Assembly: GCF_011397635.1 (NCBI RefSeq)
Contig: NC_064770.1
Span: 33,876,598 to 33,940,597, forward strand
Direction: 5' to 3'
Origin: Epinephelus fuscoguttatus
Lineage: Eukaryota; Chordata; Actinopteri; Perciformes; Serranidae
Length of the DNA: 64,000 nt
The translations under genes were made by a program, and so were the position numbers. The notes under the pieces were generated by a model. The model made no database searches. It was not told the DNA's origin and saw only the letters and a list, made by a program, of their open reading frames with translations. Shown one piece after another: positions 1 to 12,950 of the stretch. Within the stretch, counting starts at the first letter, position 1. The number at the start of each line of letters is the position of its first letter.

Positions 1-43
1 CCTATTCCCAGAGCCCCTCCCTCTCTTCCTCGCTTTCCTTTCT

Positions 44-77
<34 letters not shown>

Positions 78-247
78 ATCCCGCTGGTCTTTGAGGCTGC
101 TGCTGCTGTTACGCAACGCTGCTCCCCAGTGTGTCGATGTGATCATTACGCAACATCTCCTACTCCTCTGGAATACTGATGAGCAGCAGGACCGAGGCGA
201 AGAGGGGACAGTGAAAACAACAAGGCGAATGAAAAGTGTGATCATGT

Positions 248-285
<38 letters not shown>

Positions 286-479
286 CGTGTGCATCAAGGA
301 GGAGCTAAAGGATGAGGAAGACGTCTCCAGTCGTCCACCAAACTGTGCTTTCTTTTGTTGTCTATTGTTTCTTTGTCTCCCAGCACCAGTGTGCCTCCCG
401 TTAAAGCTGCTGCAGCTGCTCGATGACTCAAGCAAGGTCAAGCAAAGAGCCCCACATGTCATTAAATCCCAATTTATTT
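1..479. other. Intergenic left edge with CA/GT microsatellites
   Basis: It contains a (CA)n tract at 45-75 and a (GT)n tract at 251-283. No coding exon is recognised. In mammals TOB2 follows TEF, but no TOB2 sequence is seen within this short edge. Confidence 0.6.
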
Positions 480-3400
480 AAATTGCATGATACAAGATAC
501 AGTTAGGACATGGTACTGCAGTTGCATGTATCCCATACATGATTAAAGACAATACAAAAACACCTAACAAAAACATATATGTTTATATAAAAAGAGAAAG
601 TAAAGCAAAAACACCACATAACAAACAAAACGTTAAAAATCAATAGACTTTTAAATATTTTTTTCTTCTTCCTCAGGAGTATTGTAGCTACTTTGAATAG
701 CAAACAAGGACGCTGTGTCATTGATGTGCAGCACCCAAAAAGCCAGTGCCAACAGTTTCAGGCCAGAAATTTGTTAAATTTGTGTTAAAAGATATGACAT
801 AATAACATTCCTTTACTTTCCTTTATTAGTTGCAGAGAACAGCAGAATGACTGTGGTAAACATTAACAATAAGAGAAAGCAAGAAAGCGCAGCTGGTTTT
901 GGTGTATCAATACTGCAGAAAATAAGTACTGAAACCGTTTTAAATATTCAGAATCAATACGAATCGATAAACTGATATATTTGACAACGCTAGTTCGGAT
1001 GTAGACACTATTTTGCACCATCTAAAGGTAAAGGAAACAATAGAGCTCTCAAACATGCGCCACCTGCAGGCAGAGTGGTACAACTACAGTTTTTCGTACA
1101 GGTTTTGTGCATTACGCAAAATATTTGACATGAGAATTAACGATTTTAGTTGTCCCGACACATCTATGTTTACTGGCTTCACTCTGGGCATGTCAATTAA
1201 TGCTTTCATGCTCAATTCTCTAATGATGTAGTGCCCGATGAAGCTTAATTTTAAGTCATAAATGGAGGTTACAGTTACTGAATTTTCCTCTGAAACAATT
1301 GTTTTAATTTCTACTAACAGCAGAAGAAGCGTTGAATAAAAGAACACAAGAAGAAAACAGGTGCTTCAATTAAAATAGAGATTGCTACTGTGTGCAGAAC
1401 TATAAACAATCTTGATTTGTGTCCTCTAAAAGACCGTCTTAGCCTGTACCTTTCGTTAATTTGGTTCAAAATTAACCAAGAATTTGCATCCATCGACCAC
1501 AGTCAACGCCGAGTTTGAATGTCAATGCAACATAAAACACGTTGCTAGGTAATGTCTCACACTACACCATCAGGAAACTGGAACAAACACAGAGCCTATC
1601 GAGAAAAACACAAAATCACTGACTGATCCAGTGTACTGTATCTAGATATAGATCAATCTTATATAGTAAATAGAAAACAATCCACACAGTGATCAAAAGA
1701 TGCTGTTTTCAGCTGACGTTTGCCCCAAGGTCAAGCACTGGCTGCACAGGGATAGGTGGCGCCATTATGCAAGTCATAAACACAGGACATCACAGCAAAG
1801 ATGTTCTGCTTCTCTTCTTTTGACAGAACTGTACAATAGACCACCGACCTCCCCATCAAAAACATATCTAGTTTTCAGTGATGGTTTACAGACATAAGTA
1901 CACTTGGTGTAAAATATTCAAGAAAAAACAAAACAAAAGACAAGTTGACAGGGTTTCATGCATTAGGATCCTAGACTACAGAGGATCTAAACTGGAAGCA
2001 CAAATGACTTTGGGGGCATTTTCTATTTAGTACATCATAGCAATTTTACATACAACATCATCACTGAAATAAAACGAGCATTATATAACAGAGTATTATT
2101 GCCACATTTATTTTTCTTTCCAAGATTACGGTGATTATGAGCACAAGCCGACTGATCGCAAAATGTGCATCAGCCAAAGACACTTGAGATATAGAGTCCC
2201 ATAACAGTCTGTAATGTATTTACTAATTTAGACACAGCCAGTTTAGCAAAAAATAAAAAGAACTATAAACTCGGAGTTTTGCCAAATGGAACTAAGCTGC
2301 TTTTTATGTGCTCTCTGTTTCAACCAACACCACTTTGTAGCCCTACGGAACGCTTAACCATTCAAAACAGGAAGTGTTGGATGAGGTAAATAAGAGTGTG
2401 CCCTCTCCTTTGAGAGTTAGACACATGCTGTGTGTGTGTATAGAGAGGAAAAAAAATCCCATAAAACTATATAAATCTGTTTTTAAAACAAACATCCAAA
2501 AACACAGTTTACCCATTGATTTCCCTGCATTGGTTTCGTTACAAGTATTGTTCCTCAGAGGAAATAATTATCTGACATATTGTTGTACATCACAATCAAC
2601 AGATGCATTATTACCATCAGAATAAATACAGCACTCATTGACTATTTGGCAAATATAAGGAATAGTATTGGGTTAATAAAGACATGGTCAGAATCCCTGT
2701 CTGAGGGAATAAAGACCATGAGACAATCATTTATTTACAAGGATTAGAAGCAGTCAACTTTGGGCCTGGCTAATGTTTTCTCTTTTTAAAAATCAATCCA
2801 GCCATCACTACACCGAGACCGGGCAGGCAGTGGCTCTAGCACCCTCTACCTGCGGTGTGCAGTAAAATAAACAACCCTACGCATTAACATACCCCTCCAC
2901 CAGTGAGGGCCCTGGAGATCATCACACGTTACACCTTCAAAAAGGAACCGACAGAAAAAAACTCTTCATTTTAAAATATCTTTTTAAGGAAACCCAAAGT
3001 CTTTGATAAAATCTTGTGTGAGGCTCTGGAAGCTGATCTGAGGTTAGTAGAAAAGCAAACTACATCACAGTAGCTTTAAATTTTAGGTCATGCATGTTTT
3101 TTTTCCCTAATACGCTACTGTGTCTCCCGTTGTGGTGGTAAATAACGTCTGCCACCACTATAATCTGTTTTTAAGAGAAAGTGCAAAAATGGATTACACA
3201 CGGATACACGCACATATCTATGTGGTGCAGGGAGATGACTATATATACAAAGTTTTTGTGTGCGCAGAGGCGTGCATGTGGGTTACAAGAAGGAAGAACT
3301 GTGACTGAATCACACCACTAATCTGTTTCTCCTCTGCCGACCTGAGGTCTGTGCCTCCGCTCTCTTCAGGCTGGAAGTACCGCTTTGAATCTGCCTCCTT

Positions 3401-4029
3401 TATCCCGTCTGTCTCTCTCCTGCCCTGCCGTGAGTTAACGAACATCCTTCATCTGAGCCTCAGCCGGAGTATTTTTAAAGGAAGTACAGACACAAACATG
3501 AGTGCAACACAAGGAAATGTGAGGGGCGGCATGTGTGCACCGTTCTAAATACAGGACTTCTAACTGACGTTACTCGATCATGCTTTGGTCCACTAAGAAG
3601 AAGTGCTGTGCAGTGATAAAAACTGATTTGTGTAAGTATTTAAAAGCCTGTGATTCTTTTGTACCAGTCTGCTCTTTGCTTATTTCCTGACTTTCTTGAG
3701 ACCGTCTTAAGACAGATCAGATTTATCCATGTGTGTTTGACCATGGGAGTGTCCACAATTGTCCCCTTCCTCTCTGAGTGTAGGAGCCAGGCGCTCTCCA
3801 CAGGCCTTCCTGTGACCACCGCTCACCTCATGTCTCACCGCCTGCCAGTGTGCATCCGAAACTCCAGCATCGAAACAACGGCTGGAGCATGACACAGTGA
3901 CTGGAGGTCAGCAAAGACGACAGTGCAAATTTAGATTCCCTTGGTGTTTGTGTCTGTGTTGAATTCTGCGGGGAAGGGAGTTCAGCTTTTTGTCTCATTG
4001 ATTACGTCGTGGGTTTTGTTCTGAGTTCT
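480..4029 (-). other. tef: Probable tef 3' UTR
   Basis: No coding exon is recognisable here. The segment follows the tef stop codon (4032-4030) directly. Minus-strand AATAAA signals (plus-strand TTTATT) occur near 2730, 2108, 817 and 474. The one at 474-479 is followed by a GT-rich stretch on the minus strand. Mammalian TEF has a 3' UTR of several kilobases, so an end near 460-480 is plausible, but which signal is used cannot be told from sequence alone. Confidence 0.45.
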
Positions 4030-7000
4030 TTACAGTGGGCCATACTTCGCCTCATACCGGGTCAGGATGTTCTTGCAGCGGCCACAGTCCTTCCGCAGCT
4101 CGGCTACTTGCTGCCGCAGCGCAGCGTTTTCCCGCTCCAGGAAGGAGGCGCGCACTGTGATCTGGTTCTCCTTCAGCCGCCGTGCGTCGCGAGAACGCTT
4201 TGCTGCCACGTTGTTCTTCTTTCTCCTGGACCAGTATTTGTCATCCTGAGGGCAACAGGAGAAGCACAGTTGAACATAACCAACATTAGTGAGGGATTTG
4301 AAACAAACGAACATCTGTGTAGTGAAAACATCCCCCACATCTTTGATCTCTAATCCACAGGCCACCACTCTGTTTGCTTTAATCTTCACCAGAGCTGACC
4401 ACAACAACTGCAATCACACTTAATCATTCTGTCAGGGTCAAAACTATTGTACAAAATTGTACACCAACTGTATCTATTGAAGGGTAACTCTGGTATTTTT
4501 CAGCCTGGACCTTATATTCCCATGTTTTTGTCTCTAAGTGACAATGACAATATTTGAAACTGGTCCACTATTGAGCGAGAGGGCTGCAGCTAGCAGCTGC
4601 AAAACACTGTAATGTAACCACTAGGGGTGGTCGCACACTGTCAATTTACGTCCGCTAAAAGAGCTTTTATTTGCCACTGACAGGCTCAGATTGTTATTCT
4701 AAGTGTCTGACACATTATGGAAAGGATCCCTTCAGAGATAGACCTCTTAGTTATAGAGTAAGATCCTTTTTGTTTAACCAGAAACAGCCCTGAAATCGTC
4801 ATTGCCAAAAACCCACCAGACTCCATTTCAATAAACAGTGATTTAAGCATGTACAGAGACAGCATGTTTTCACACCTAACTGGGTGAATCAAGGATTATT
4901 TCAATTAAACCAGAGTTGATGGTTGTTCAGACAGTGAAAAGACAAACCAAGATGGTTTTTCTGAGGTTTATTTTGTCTCTGTCGACTTTGAATGAAGCGT
5001 GTTTTGCAATGATAAAATTACTGTTTATTTAAATGGAGTTTGGCAGGTTTGGCGTTAAAGATTTCACAGTTGTTTCTGGTAAAGCAAAAAGTATCTTACT
5101 CTTTAAGAAAGTGTCTATCTCTGTAGAGATCCTTTCCATAATGTGTCAGACACTTAGAATAGCAATCTGATTCTGTCAGTGACAAAAACAAGCACTGTTA
5201 GTGGATGTAAATGGAAGGCGCGAACATGCCTCGAGTGCATCTGCCATCTGCAGCCCTCTGTCAATACTGGACCAAGCTCAAAAACCGTTGTTCCTATTGG
5301 TAACTTAGACACAGAAACATGGGAAAATGGGGTCCAGGTTGAAAAAAGTTACCCTTTAATGAAGCAAACTAAAATAATACAATAATAAGTCTCCCATTCA
5401 TCAGTTGCTAACAGTTTGCAGCTTTCAAACAAAGTGTTTCTTTGGTGCTCAATAGACACTGCACATATGTTTAAACTAACCCACCTTCTGCTCATCAGGA
5501 ACAAACACCTTCTTGGCCTTCTTGATCATCGGCTGTGGTTTCAGCTCCTCCTCAGAGAACTTGTGTTTGCGCGGGTTGAACAGCTCTCCCCCCGGCACGC
5601 TGGACAGGACCAGGTCTGTGGGGTCCGGCTGGAAGTTAATGTCCACCTCAATGGCATCTGGGTCGATGGGGGAGGGCGTGTTGCGCTCTGCGGGGCTGCG
5701 ATCTGTGGGGATGGAGAGACAAAGTAAACTTGGATACATGAGAGGCCGCAAAATGACACAGTGGGGATTAAGTGACAGTGGGGTGTATGTTACACATGTT
5801 TAGACAGACTTTTTGAGCTCATGGCACACAGTGTAAAATGACCTTTTCGCCTCATTAGATGTGTAAAGAGCAATATCAGGACTTACACTTTTTAAGTGAC
5901 TGAGCCCTAATATTGTTGATTATAGTTTATCAATAAACAATTATAACTTTAGTATACTAAACAGAAAATACCAAACACTTGCAGGCTACTGTCAGTCAAA
6001 CAAAACAAGCAGCTTTAAGACACGACTTTGGTACAGTGATAGACCTGATACTCAGCTTGCTCTGCCCGGGGGCCACTTTTGCAAAACGACAGAAGGTCAG
6101 GGGCCAGCTTCTAGGATTTGAGGACATAAGGGGCTTAGACCCGACCTCTGTCAGGCCGTCTGGGGAATCCTCCCCTGACACTTTTTGACAATCAAGCTGT
6201 ATTTTGTAATTGTAATTTAAATGCATTCTGGCACCTTTCAATCAATTTATTTTCATTTGTGGATTAGAAAATGGGCGGCAGGTCACCCAGCACCCGATAA
6301 CGAACCATAAACTGAGTATCACTGAATTGGTTCCTGTTCACTTCCTGTCAGCTGCCAAGGAAAACTACCTACAGTGGAGGATTTTTTATGGTTTCCTCGT
6401 TCCTTGTTCCTTTTGCACACTGTTATCCAAAACAGTACAAAGATCCTGTAAAACATCACCGCTCTGTGAGGCTCATAGTGTTCAGTATTTAACTCTGTGG
6501 GAATGTTTGAGGCTGTGGCTGTGGTTCGAGTGTTTTGGAGTGTGCACTGTAATTCCTTTCTCTTCTTCCCAGACTGGGTTTTAAAACAATGACATGTCTT
6601 TCCTGATGTACTGTAATGTCATTTTTTAAAGGAAAATTTAATGGCTGCATGTTGGGCTGGGCAATATATGGATATATATCCTAAGTGTTGTCTTTTCCTG
6701 GTTTTAAAGGCTTCATTACAGTGAGTTGGTGTAATTTTCTGAACTTATTAGACTGTTCTATTATTTGCCTTTACCCACTTAGTCATTATATCCACATTAC
6801 TGGTGACTATTCGTCACAAATCTCGTGTAAATATTTTGTGAAAGCATCAAGAGTCAACCCTGCATAATCGCTCCAATATCAACAGGTATCTGGTCAAAAA
6901 TATTTGGGCGTCTGTGTGTCTGTGTGATACACTGATTTCTGATTGTAGCTGAATTTACAGCTGTTCATATGAGCTTATGATTTTCTCAACAAAGCAGTGA

Positions 7001-9160
7001 CAATGTCTGCATTTGGTTTAGTTTTAAGGCTTGGAGATACAAGGTTTTCACAGGTCGCAGTGGCGTATAGTGGACCGGCATGCTGGCGACAGGCCAAACA
7101 CAAAGTTATAGCATGGGCTCAAAGGTCAGGTTTAAACTGTGTGTCTACGTGTTCAATGTTAATGTTACGCCAGCACCTACAAGGGTAGAACGACTAATAG
7201 TACACCTCTATTTATTGACTGTTTTATTCTGTCTCAACATTTATTATTAAGTATTTATTGCTTTTATTGGTATGTTTTCTTTAATCATTTTCATCTCTAT
7301 TTCTCATTATCATCCGTCTTCTCTCTGATGTTATTTTGTTTAATTTCACCTTAATTTTTGTGTTGCCTTCACTACTGTTTGGCTTCTATTGTTGTATTAC
7401 CACTGAGGTATCTTGCTTCAGCTTTAGAGGGACACCTTTAACCAAATTTAGGACAGATTTTTGGACAAATCATGTTATACTTATTTAAGCATCACAGGTT
7501 AGCATTGCAGACAAGTAGTATATATGTGGTCTTGTGCAGAGCTAAGTGTTCTGTAGGAATATGGTGATTAGAGTCAGTTAAGTCAACAGCTAAGTGTGAA
7601 TATGAAGTAAAATGACAGTATTATAGTAGTTTTGTTTGGTTTACAGTTGTTAAGACCTAAAAAAAATCAAGTTTAAGACTGTTTTAAGGCCTTATTGTAG
7701 ACACAAAGATGAGGACAAGGACCTGTAGACACTCTGTATTCAGCTTCTGTATACAGAGTTCAAGAGTCTCAGCCAGCAGGAACTGTTTTGCTTAAACGAT
7801 TCAGTCTAACAGTAATGGGGGAACTTAAAAACAAACAGGAACAAATAATGAAAGTCAATGGGAGTTATCTGAAGTATCATAAAGAGGAACTGCACAATGA
7901 CACATCCACAAAGAGTATAATAAAAATATATTTGTCACCTGTTTTCTTCTCTGTCACTTCTGCTGTCGCCTCCTCAGGCTCCTCTTCTTGTCCTTCCTCC
8001 TCTTCCTCCTCCTCCTCCTCCTCCTCCTCTTCCTCTAGTTTAGCTGGTTGTAACGTGGTGACGGTCACCGTTTCCTCTGGGTCTGAGGTGACCGTGGAGG
8101 TGGCGGAGACAGAGGGGGAAGCTGCTGAGGTGGGGACAGTGGCTTCAGCCTCAGCAGCATCAGCAGCAGGAGGAGAAGTAGTAGCAGCAGGAGTAACCTT
8201 GGGGACGGATTTGCCTTTGACTCCCACTGAGGCCAGCGTCTTCTGCAGCTCCTCCTCCTCCAGGCTCACGGGGATCCCGTTCTCCAGGAGGAACTCATCC
8301 AGGTCCATGTACTCCAAGTGGAAGGTCTCCCCATCGTAGGGGATGGTCTTCTCCCAAATGGCCGGGGTCAAGGAGGCTGATACGCCTCCGCCACCACCAC
8401 CGCCACCGCCGCCTCCTCCTCCTCTGGAACCTCCACCAGCACTGGCTGCTCCGGCCCCGCCTCCCTCCACATCCTCAGATGAGCACAGCTTCTCTTTCTC
8501 TATTTCTGCATTAAAGACACGAGGGGAACAGTGGTTAAAGAAATGTTTTCCGTGTGTGCACATGCCAACCCTGGTCCCCTCGGAGAGGCTCAGACAGGTG
8601 CACGCACAGGGACGCATAATTAGTGGATGCAAAGAGGCAGGGTGGAGAGAGGGGGGTGTGGCAGTGTGCAAAAATTAATCAATTAAAAAAGAGGATTTAC
8701 ATCAAATTAGCCTGTCAGTGAGTTTTAAAGTGGATGGAAAGATGGAATAAAAGGCAGACTGAGGCTTCAGGGACGAGGACAGAGCGCCTGCCTGCTCCAC
8801 ACATGCACCACCACAACACAAACCACCACCACACACACTCGGGACCAGATAACACAACACTAGTGTGTGCGTTTGAAAGCCAAACACCGCCTTTATCTCT
8901 GAGTGTCTTCCCAGTGTGCGTGCGCTGTGTGGAGAGCAGCACAGAGGAGTTGGAACTTTCTGTTCTTTTTATGTTTCCTCGCAGCCTCACATGAAACTGG
9001 CTCCGTGCAACATATGGCACATCCGTCCTAATCCGGTTTATTTACCAACCATAATGTCATCCAATTGCAATTAACGCCGCATGGCACAGATGTGATTACG
9101 CACATTTTGTTGCATGTATAAACAAACTTGTGGTTCACAATGCAGAGACAAACGGAAGCG

Positions 9161-9219
<59 letters not shown>

Positions 9220-9353
9220 TTACCGTCCTCGCCTTCCTCCAGGATGTTAGGAGGAGGGATGTCCATGATCTTCTTCAACACAAACGGAAAGGACTTCTGC
9301 GGAGCCGCTGTAACGACGGCACCGCTCGGCTTGAGCGCTGATTTGCCTGACAT
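4030..9353 (-). CDS. tef: Thyrotroph embryonic factor (PAR bZIP transcription factor), long first-exon isoform
   Basis: Nuclear PAR-family bZIP factor that binds D-box elements; in fish tef is linked to circadian and light-driven transcription. Coding exons in transcript order: 9353-9224, 8505-7939, 5702-5485, 4245-4030. Phases 1, 1, 0 join cleanly with GT-AG sites, giving 376 residues. Residues 94-117 (exon 2) hold the conserved [19 protein letters not shown] block. Exon 3 carries the proline/acid-rich PAR domain (about 243-305, with [20 protein letters not shown]). Exon 4 carries the basic region ([13 protein letters not shown]) and leucine zipper, ending in KYGPL. The KYGPL ending and the exon 1 FPFVLKKIM motif favour TEF over HLF or DBP. 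Exon 2 has a 13-glycine and a 14-glutamate run not known in mammalian TEF. The start at 9353 is the first ATG in frame with a good donor downstream. Confidence 0.93.
4483..5358. mobile_element. Foldback MITE in tef intron 3
   Basis: The two halves are inverted copies of each other. Left-arm text such as GTGTCTGACACATTATGG (4700s) reappears as its complement near 5140, and both arms share a segment ending in ACTCCATTT. The termini read AGGGTAACT and AGTTACCCT, flanked by TTGA on the left and TTAA on the right, which suggests a TTAA target duplication. Each arm is about 400 bp. A diverged relative sits at 56890-58195. The element has no coding capacity. Confidence 0.7.
5703..7938. other. tef intron 2, no recognised element
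   Basis: This intron lies between the activation-domain exon and the PAR-domain exon. It is AT-rich. Apart from a slightly GC-rich patch at about 6060-6180, nothing in it was recognised as a gene, RNA or named repeat. Confidence 0.5.
9165..9218. repeat. (GT)27 microsatellite abutting the tef exon 1 donor
   Basis: An uninterrupted GT run (AC on the transcribed strand) starts six bases inside the intron, immediately after the GTAAG donor at 9223-9219. Confidence 0.95.
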
Positions 9354-9599
9354 TGTTCCCTGCTACGCTGCGAGCACACCGGGGCGATGTTCCCTAACGG
9401 TACCGAGCCTCCTCTTCCGCCTCCTGCACCGGGATGCAACAGGATCTCTCACACACGCGCGGATCTCCCTTTGTTTTCACTGACGGTGCCGATTTCAGGC
9501 CTGTTTGTCAATATCTTTAGGATGCAAAAACAACACTACACAAGCCCCTTGTTCTCTGTGCCCACCGAGCGCTCATGTTGGATATTCATGAGTCGCGTG

Positions 9600-9918
9600 C
9601 CCCGCCTGTTTGTGGAATAGTAGAAGCTGATTGGCTGACAGTGCTGTCTGTGTGAATGTGTACGGGCGCTCCTCTTTGTCTGTGTAGTGGCTCTGTGGCT
9701 GCTCATTGGCTGCACTCTCCACATGGAGATCAGTTCTTTATATAGAGAGGTATGTACAGTACATATGTGCACCATAGTAGGAACATACAGTCTCGTGCAT
9801 GCTGCATATGAATCCAAAATATATAAATAATATAAATAATCACAGCGCGCGCACACATCCTGCAGGGAGCATCCAATCTTAATCACCTGCACACCTCTAT
9901 CATGACCACACATTAACC

Positions 9919-9966
<48 letters not shown>

Positions 9967-10360
9967 AAAATACAATGGAGTGAGCTCGTGCATCCTTCCC
10001 TCCCTCAGTCCTGCACAAGGAGACACTCGTGGCAAAACACGTGCCCTCCGCCTCCATCCTACTCACGTGAAAGTACAATCTGTCGAGGGGCGTGGCTTCA
10101 CATCTTTAGCACGTGTGGGCCAAGGCGAGCTGGAGCGGGCGCGCGCTCGTTGCTGGAACAGCTGTCACGGGGACCCAAAAGGTAACTGAGTGCATATTTA
10201 TCACCTGACAATAACACCACCTCGTGTCTTTAAGATACATTACCACCTTTTGGTTCTACCTCCTGAAAAAACTACAATGTCTCGACATCCCAAAACTACA
10301 TTTTAAAATAAAATAACCCTCTAAATTTAACTTTTGTTTCTTTTGTGTGCACGTGCTCCT
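9600..10360 (-). promoter_or_regulatory. Upstream region of tef main promoter with four CACGTG E-boxes
   Basis: Upstream of the tef start at 9353 there are two inverted CCAAT boxes (ATTGGCT near 9632 and 9706) and, in minus orientation, a TATATAAAG-like box near 9737-9745. Perfect CACGTG E-boxes lie at 10038-10043, 10064-10069, 10110-10115 and 10350-10355. PAR bZIP genes such as Dbp are known CLOCK/BMAL1 targets through E-boxes, so circadian control is a reasonable inference. The transcription start is not determined. Confidence 0.5.
9921..9964. repeat. (CA)22 microsatellite
   Basis: This is a perfect CA run upstream of the tef main first exon, just before the E-box cluster. Confidence 0.95.
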
Positions 10361-11054
10361 ATCGTTTATACTCTCTATGCCACCCATCATTTCACCCAAC
10401 CGTTATTATAATATATTTTTATTCTTCTAATAATGACATTTTTCCACATCAAACGCTACAAAGCGGAAATCTCACGTTTCCGTGCACGCGCTGCTCCGTT
10501 GCGCGCCACAGTGAGCGCGCGAGCAGGATGTTTAGTTTCAGGAACACGATGTTCAAACCGCAAAAACACCCCACCTTCCCCACTAATCTCTTATTTGTCC
10601 TCACAGACTCACCACAGTGGCCACACGGTAAACAAAGTGGAGCTGGTCCAGCACAGAGGAGACCAGTTAAACCTCTGCAGCTGCGGCTGCTCCATCACTG
10701 CATGCACTGTTTGCATTCCTGTCCTATCTCCTGATGGTGCAATAGGTGGAGGAAACACCAATGTGAAACTTGTGAAACAAACCATGCAAAGATTTTAACA
10801 TTTCCCTTGATTTAATAATTGAAAGTGTTGATGACGGGGTAATATCCTGCATACATAGAGCCAGTGACCGGCAAACATCCCTTGTGGTTCACCCATGTTA
10901 CACCACTATCCGAGAATACTGTGTGACACCCCATGACTGTATGACTGTCAGCCACAGCACCACACACGAGAACCAACCAAACTCTACAACAGCATCTAAA
11001 AAAAAAACACTTGTCTTTTTACATGCATCTTGTCTCAGTCACTCTGAACAGCCG

Positions 11055-11215
11055 GTTCACACTTTCATTTCCAGTAGATTACTGTAATGCTCTTTTTTGC
11101 TGGACTGACAAAGCTTCTTCAGACTGCAGCAGCAGAGTTTTAAGAAAAACCAAAAGGTCTGATCACATCACTCCTATTTTATCTTCTCTTCACCGTCTCC
11201 CAATAAAACAAGTCT
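11055..11215 (+). mobile_element. Degraded LINE reverse transcriptase C-terminal fragment (L2/CR1-like)
   Basis: The plus strand encodes DYCNALF followed by KRSDHITPILSSLHRLP. This corresponds to the conserved DYCNALL...RSDHITPVLKSLHWLP region of L2/CR1-clade LINE polymerases. No intact ORF surrounds it. It lies in the long tef intron. Confidence 0.7.
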
Positions 11216-12727
11216 TAGGTTAGGTTAGGCTGTGAAGCTGCGCCTACTCAGGGCAACAAAAAAGTTTATCTTGGGTGCTTCGGTACAATGGACAATCAAG
11301 AGAGGATGGCAGGAGAAATATCCACACACCTGTTTAACTGAGCTGGACAGCCACAGAAAGGTTCCCAGGCTGAGATCAGTGCCAAAAAATAATAAAGTCA
11401 ATTTATTCAGACTATCCGTGCACAAAAAGAAGAGTGCTCAATGTGCAAAAAATAATAATGTAACATATCAACTACATTAATAATGAATCATTTATTTGAT
11501 CTAGCTCTAAGAGACGGCACATCAGAGGAGGAGAGAGTTCCTTTTACAGCACCTGAGGATTACAGCACCTGTTTTTATGAAAAACCCTCTTGATTATTTT
11601 GATCTGAGGACCCTTAGGGACTAAAGAAATATAATAACTTTCAAGGTCATCGAGGAATGGACACATAATTTGACTTCAGAGGTAGGGAGTCACCACCTTC
11701 TTTTCATCTCTCTTGTTTACCATGCCGGTAAATCTGAATGAATTATTCTTTGGTGCTCATGGTTTCAGTAAAATTAATTTAATGACTCGATTAAGGAGAA
11801 TGTAATCGAGCTAACAATATGTAGCATCCAATGTTAACTCAAGTGGGTAGCCGACAATCTATTTTCTACATCCAAAGATCTTCTCTAAAAATGAATCACT
11901 TGGCAGCCAGCCCAGGCCTCTAATTGGGACAGGCCTTTTTTTGTCAAAATGTGTCGCCACACCGGGTTAGTAAAAGGGACTGGGCGTTTAATTGAAGTTT
12001 TATGGTATTTTTAATCTAAGAGTGCTCATACTGCAATCCAGACTTGTCATTTAGTTTGCATACTGACTGTTTGGAGTTTATTTTGTCAAGTAAGAACACA
12101 ATAAAACTGTTTTACAAATGTGTTACATAGCTTGAGACTCCCTCTTTGAGAGAATGATGAATATTATGGTGGTCATGTGGCGGGGGTAACTGGGTAAGTG
12201 TGACATTGAATCATGTGTGGTACTGCACCTGTACTTGTGCAAAAAAAGAAAAAAATCACAGTATACAAAGCTGACAATCCTTGCTATTTGGTAAATATGC
12301 TGCAGAACTTGTTGGGAAACAAGAAAAGCCTTGGGCTCAGATTTGCTGTTTACAGTGCAAAACATGCAAACATAAGCACGTTTCAGTGCCCTCTACTGTC
12401 GGTTCACATCGATGGAGACACTGTGCTCATGGAGCAGCTCAGATAGGAGGCGGCCTTGAGGTCCAGCATGAAGGTTTTGTTTATGTACTGCATCAAGGAT
12501 CAATTAATCGAAGCAGAACACCAGAGCAGCACCATGCTGCCAATATATTTAAGTTTACAACATGAGTATTTCTGCATGTGTTTAAAGACAAATCATTTCA
12601 CAGATGTACCAAAAACTAGAGGTCAGTTCATTCTTTCTGCCAGAGGTCAGATGCCAGGGTGAGTGCCCCTCTGTCTGTTTGTCTATTCCCATCAACCCTG
12701 CTATGACCCCTCCAAGACTTAAAACAT

Positions 12728-12950
12728 CCATCCGTTTTCATCCGCTTATCCGGGGATGGGTCGCAGTGGCAGCAGGCCAAGCAAAGTACCCCAGACGTCC
12801 CTCTCCCCAGCGACATCTCCCAGCTCCTCCTGGGTCCTCCTCTCTAAGGCTGAGCCCAGCCACCCCACAGATGAAACTCATTTCGACCGCTTGTATCCGC
12901 GATCTCATTTTTCCGTCACTACCCAGAGCGTTAGACAGACTTTACACAGC
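12728..12950 (-). mobile_element. L2-type LINE 3' tail fragment
   Basis: It reads CATCCGCTTATCCGGGG, then GCAGCAGGCCAAGCAAAG and ACGTCCCTCTCCCCAG. This is the reverse complement of the common teleost L2-type tail that ends GGATAAGCGGATGAAAATGG. A second copy in the same orientation lies at 54950-55540. Confidence 0.65.

Noticed and set aside
4030-4245. HLF rather than TEF for the bZIP exon
   Set aside because: The KYGPL ending, the FPFVLKKIM first exon and the rangap1-zc3h7b synteny all favour TEF.
7788-8339. Plus-strand ORF with poly-Ser
   Set aside because: It is the antisense of tef exon 2, whose minus frame has conserved TEF text and good splice sites.
9130-9353. Cys-Val repeat ORFs over GT runs
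   Set aside because: They are microsatellite translations; the same applies at 251-481 and 24330-24569.
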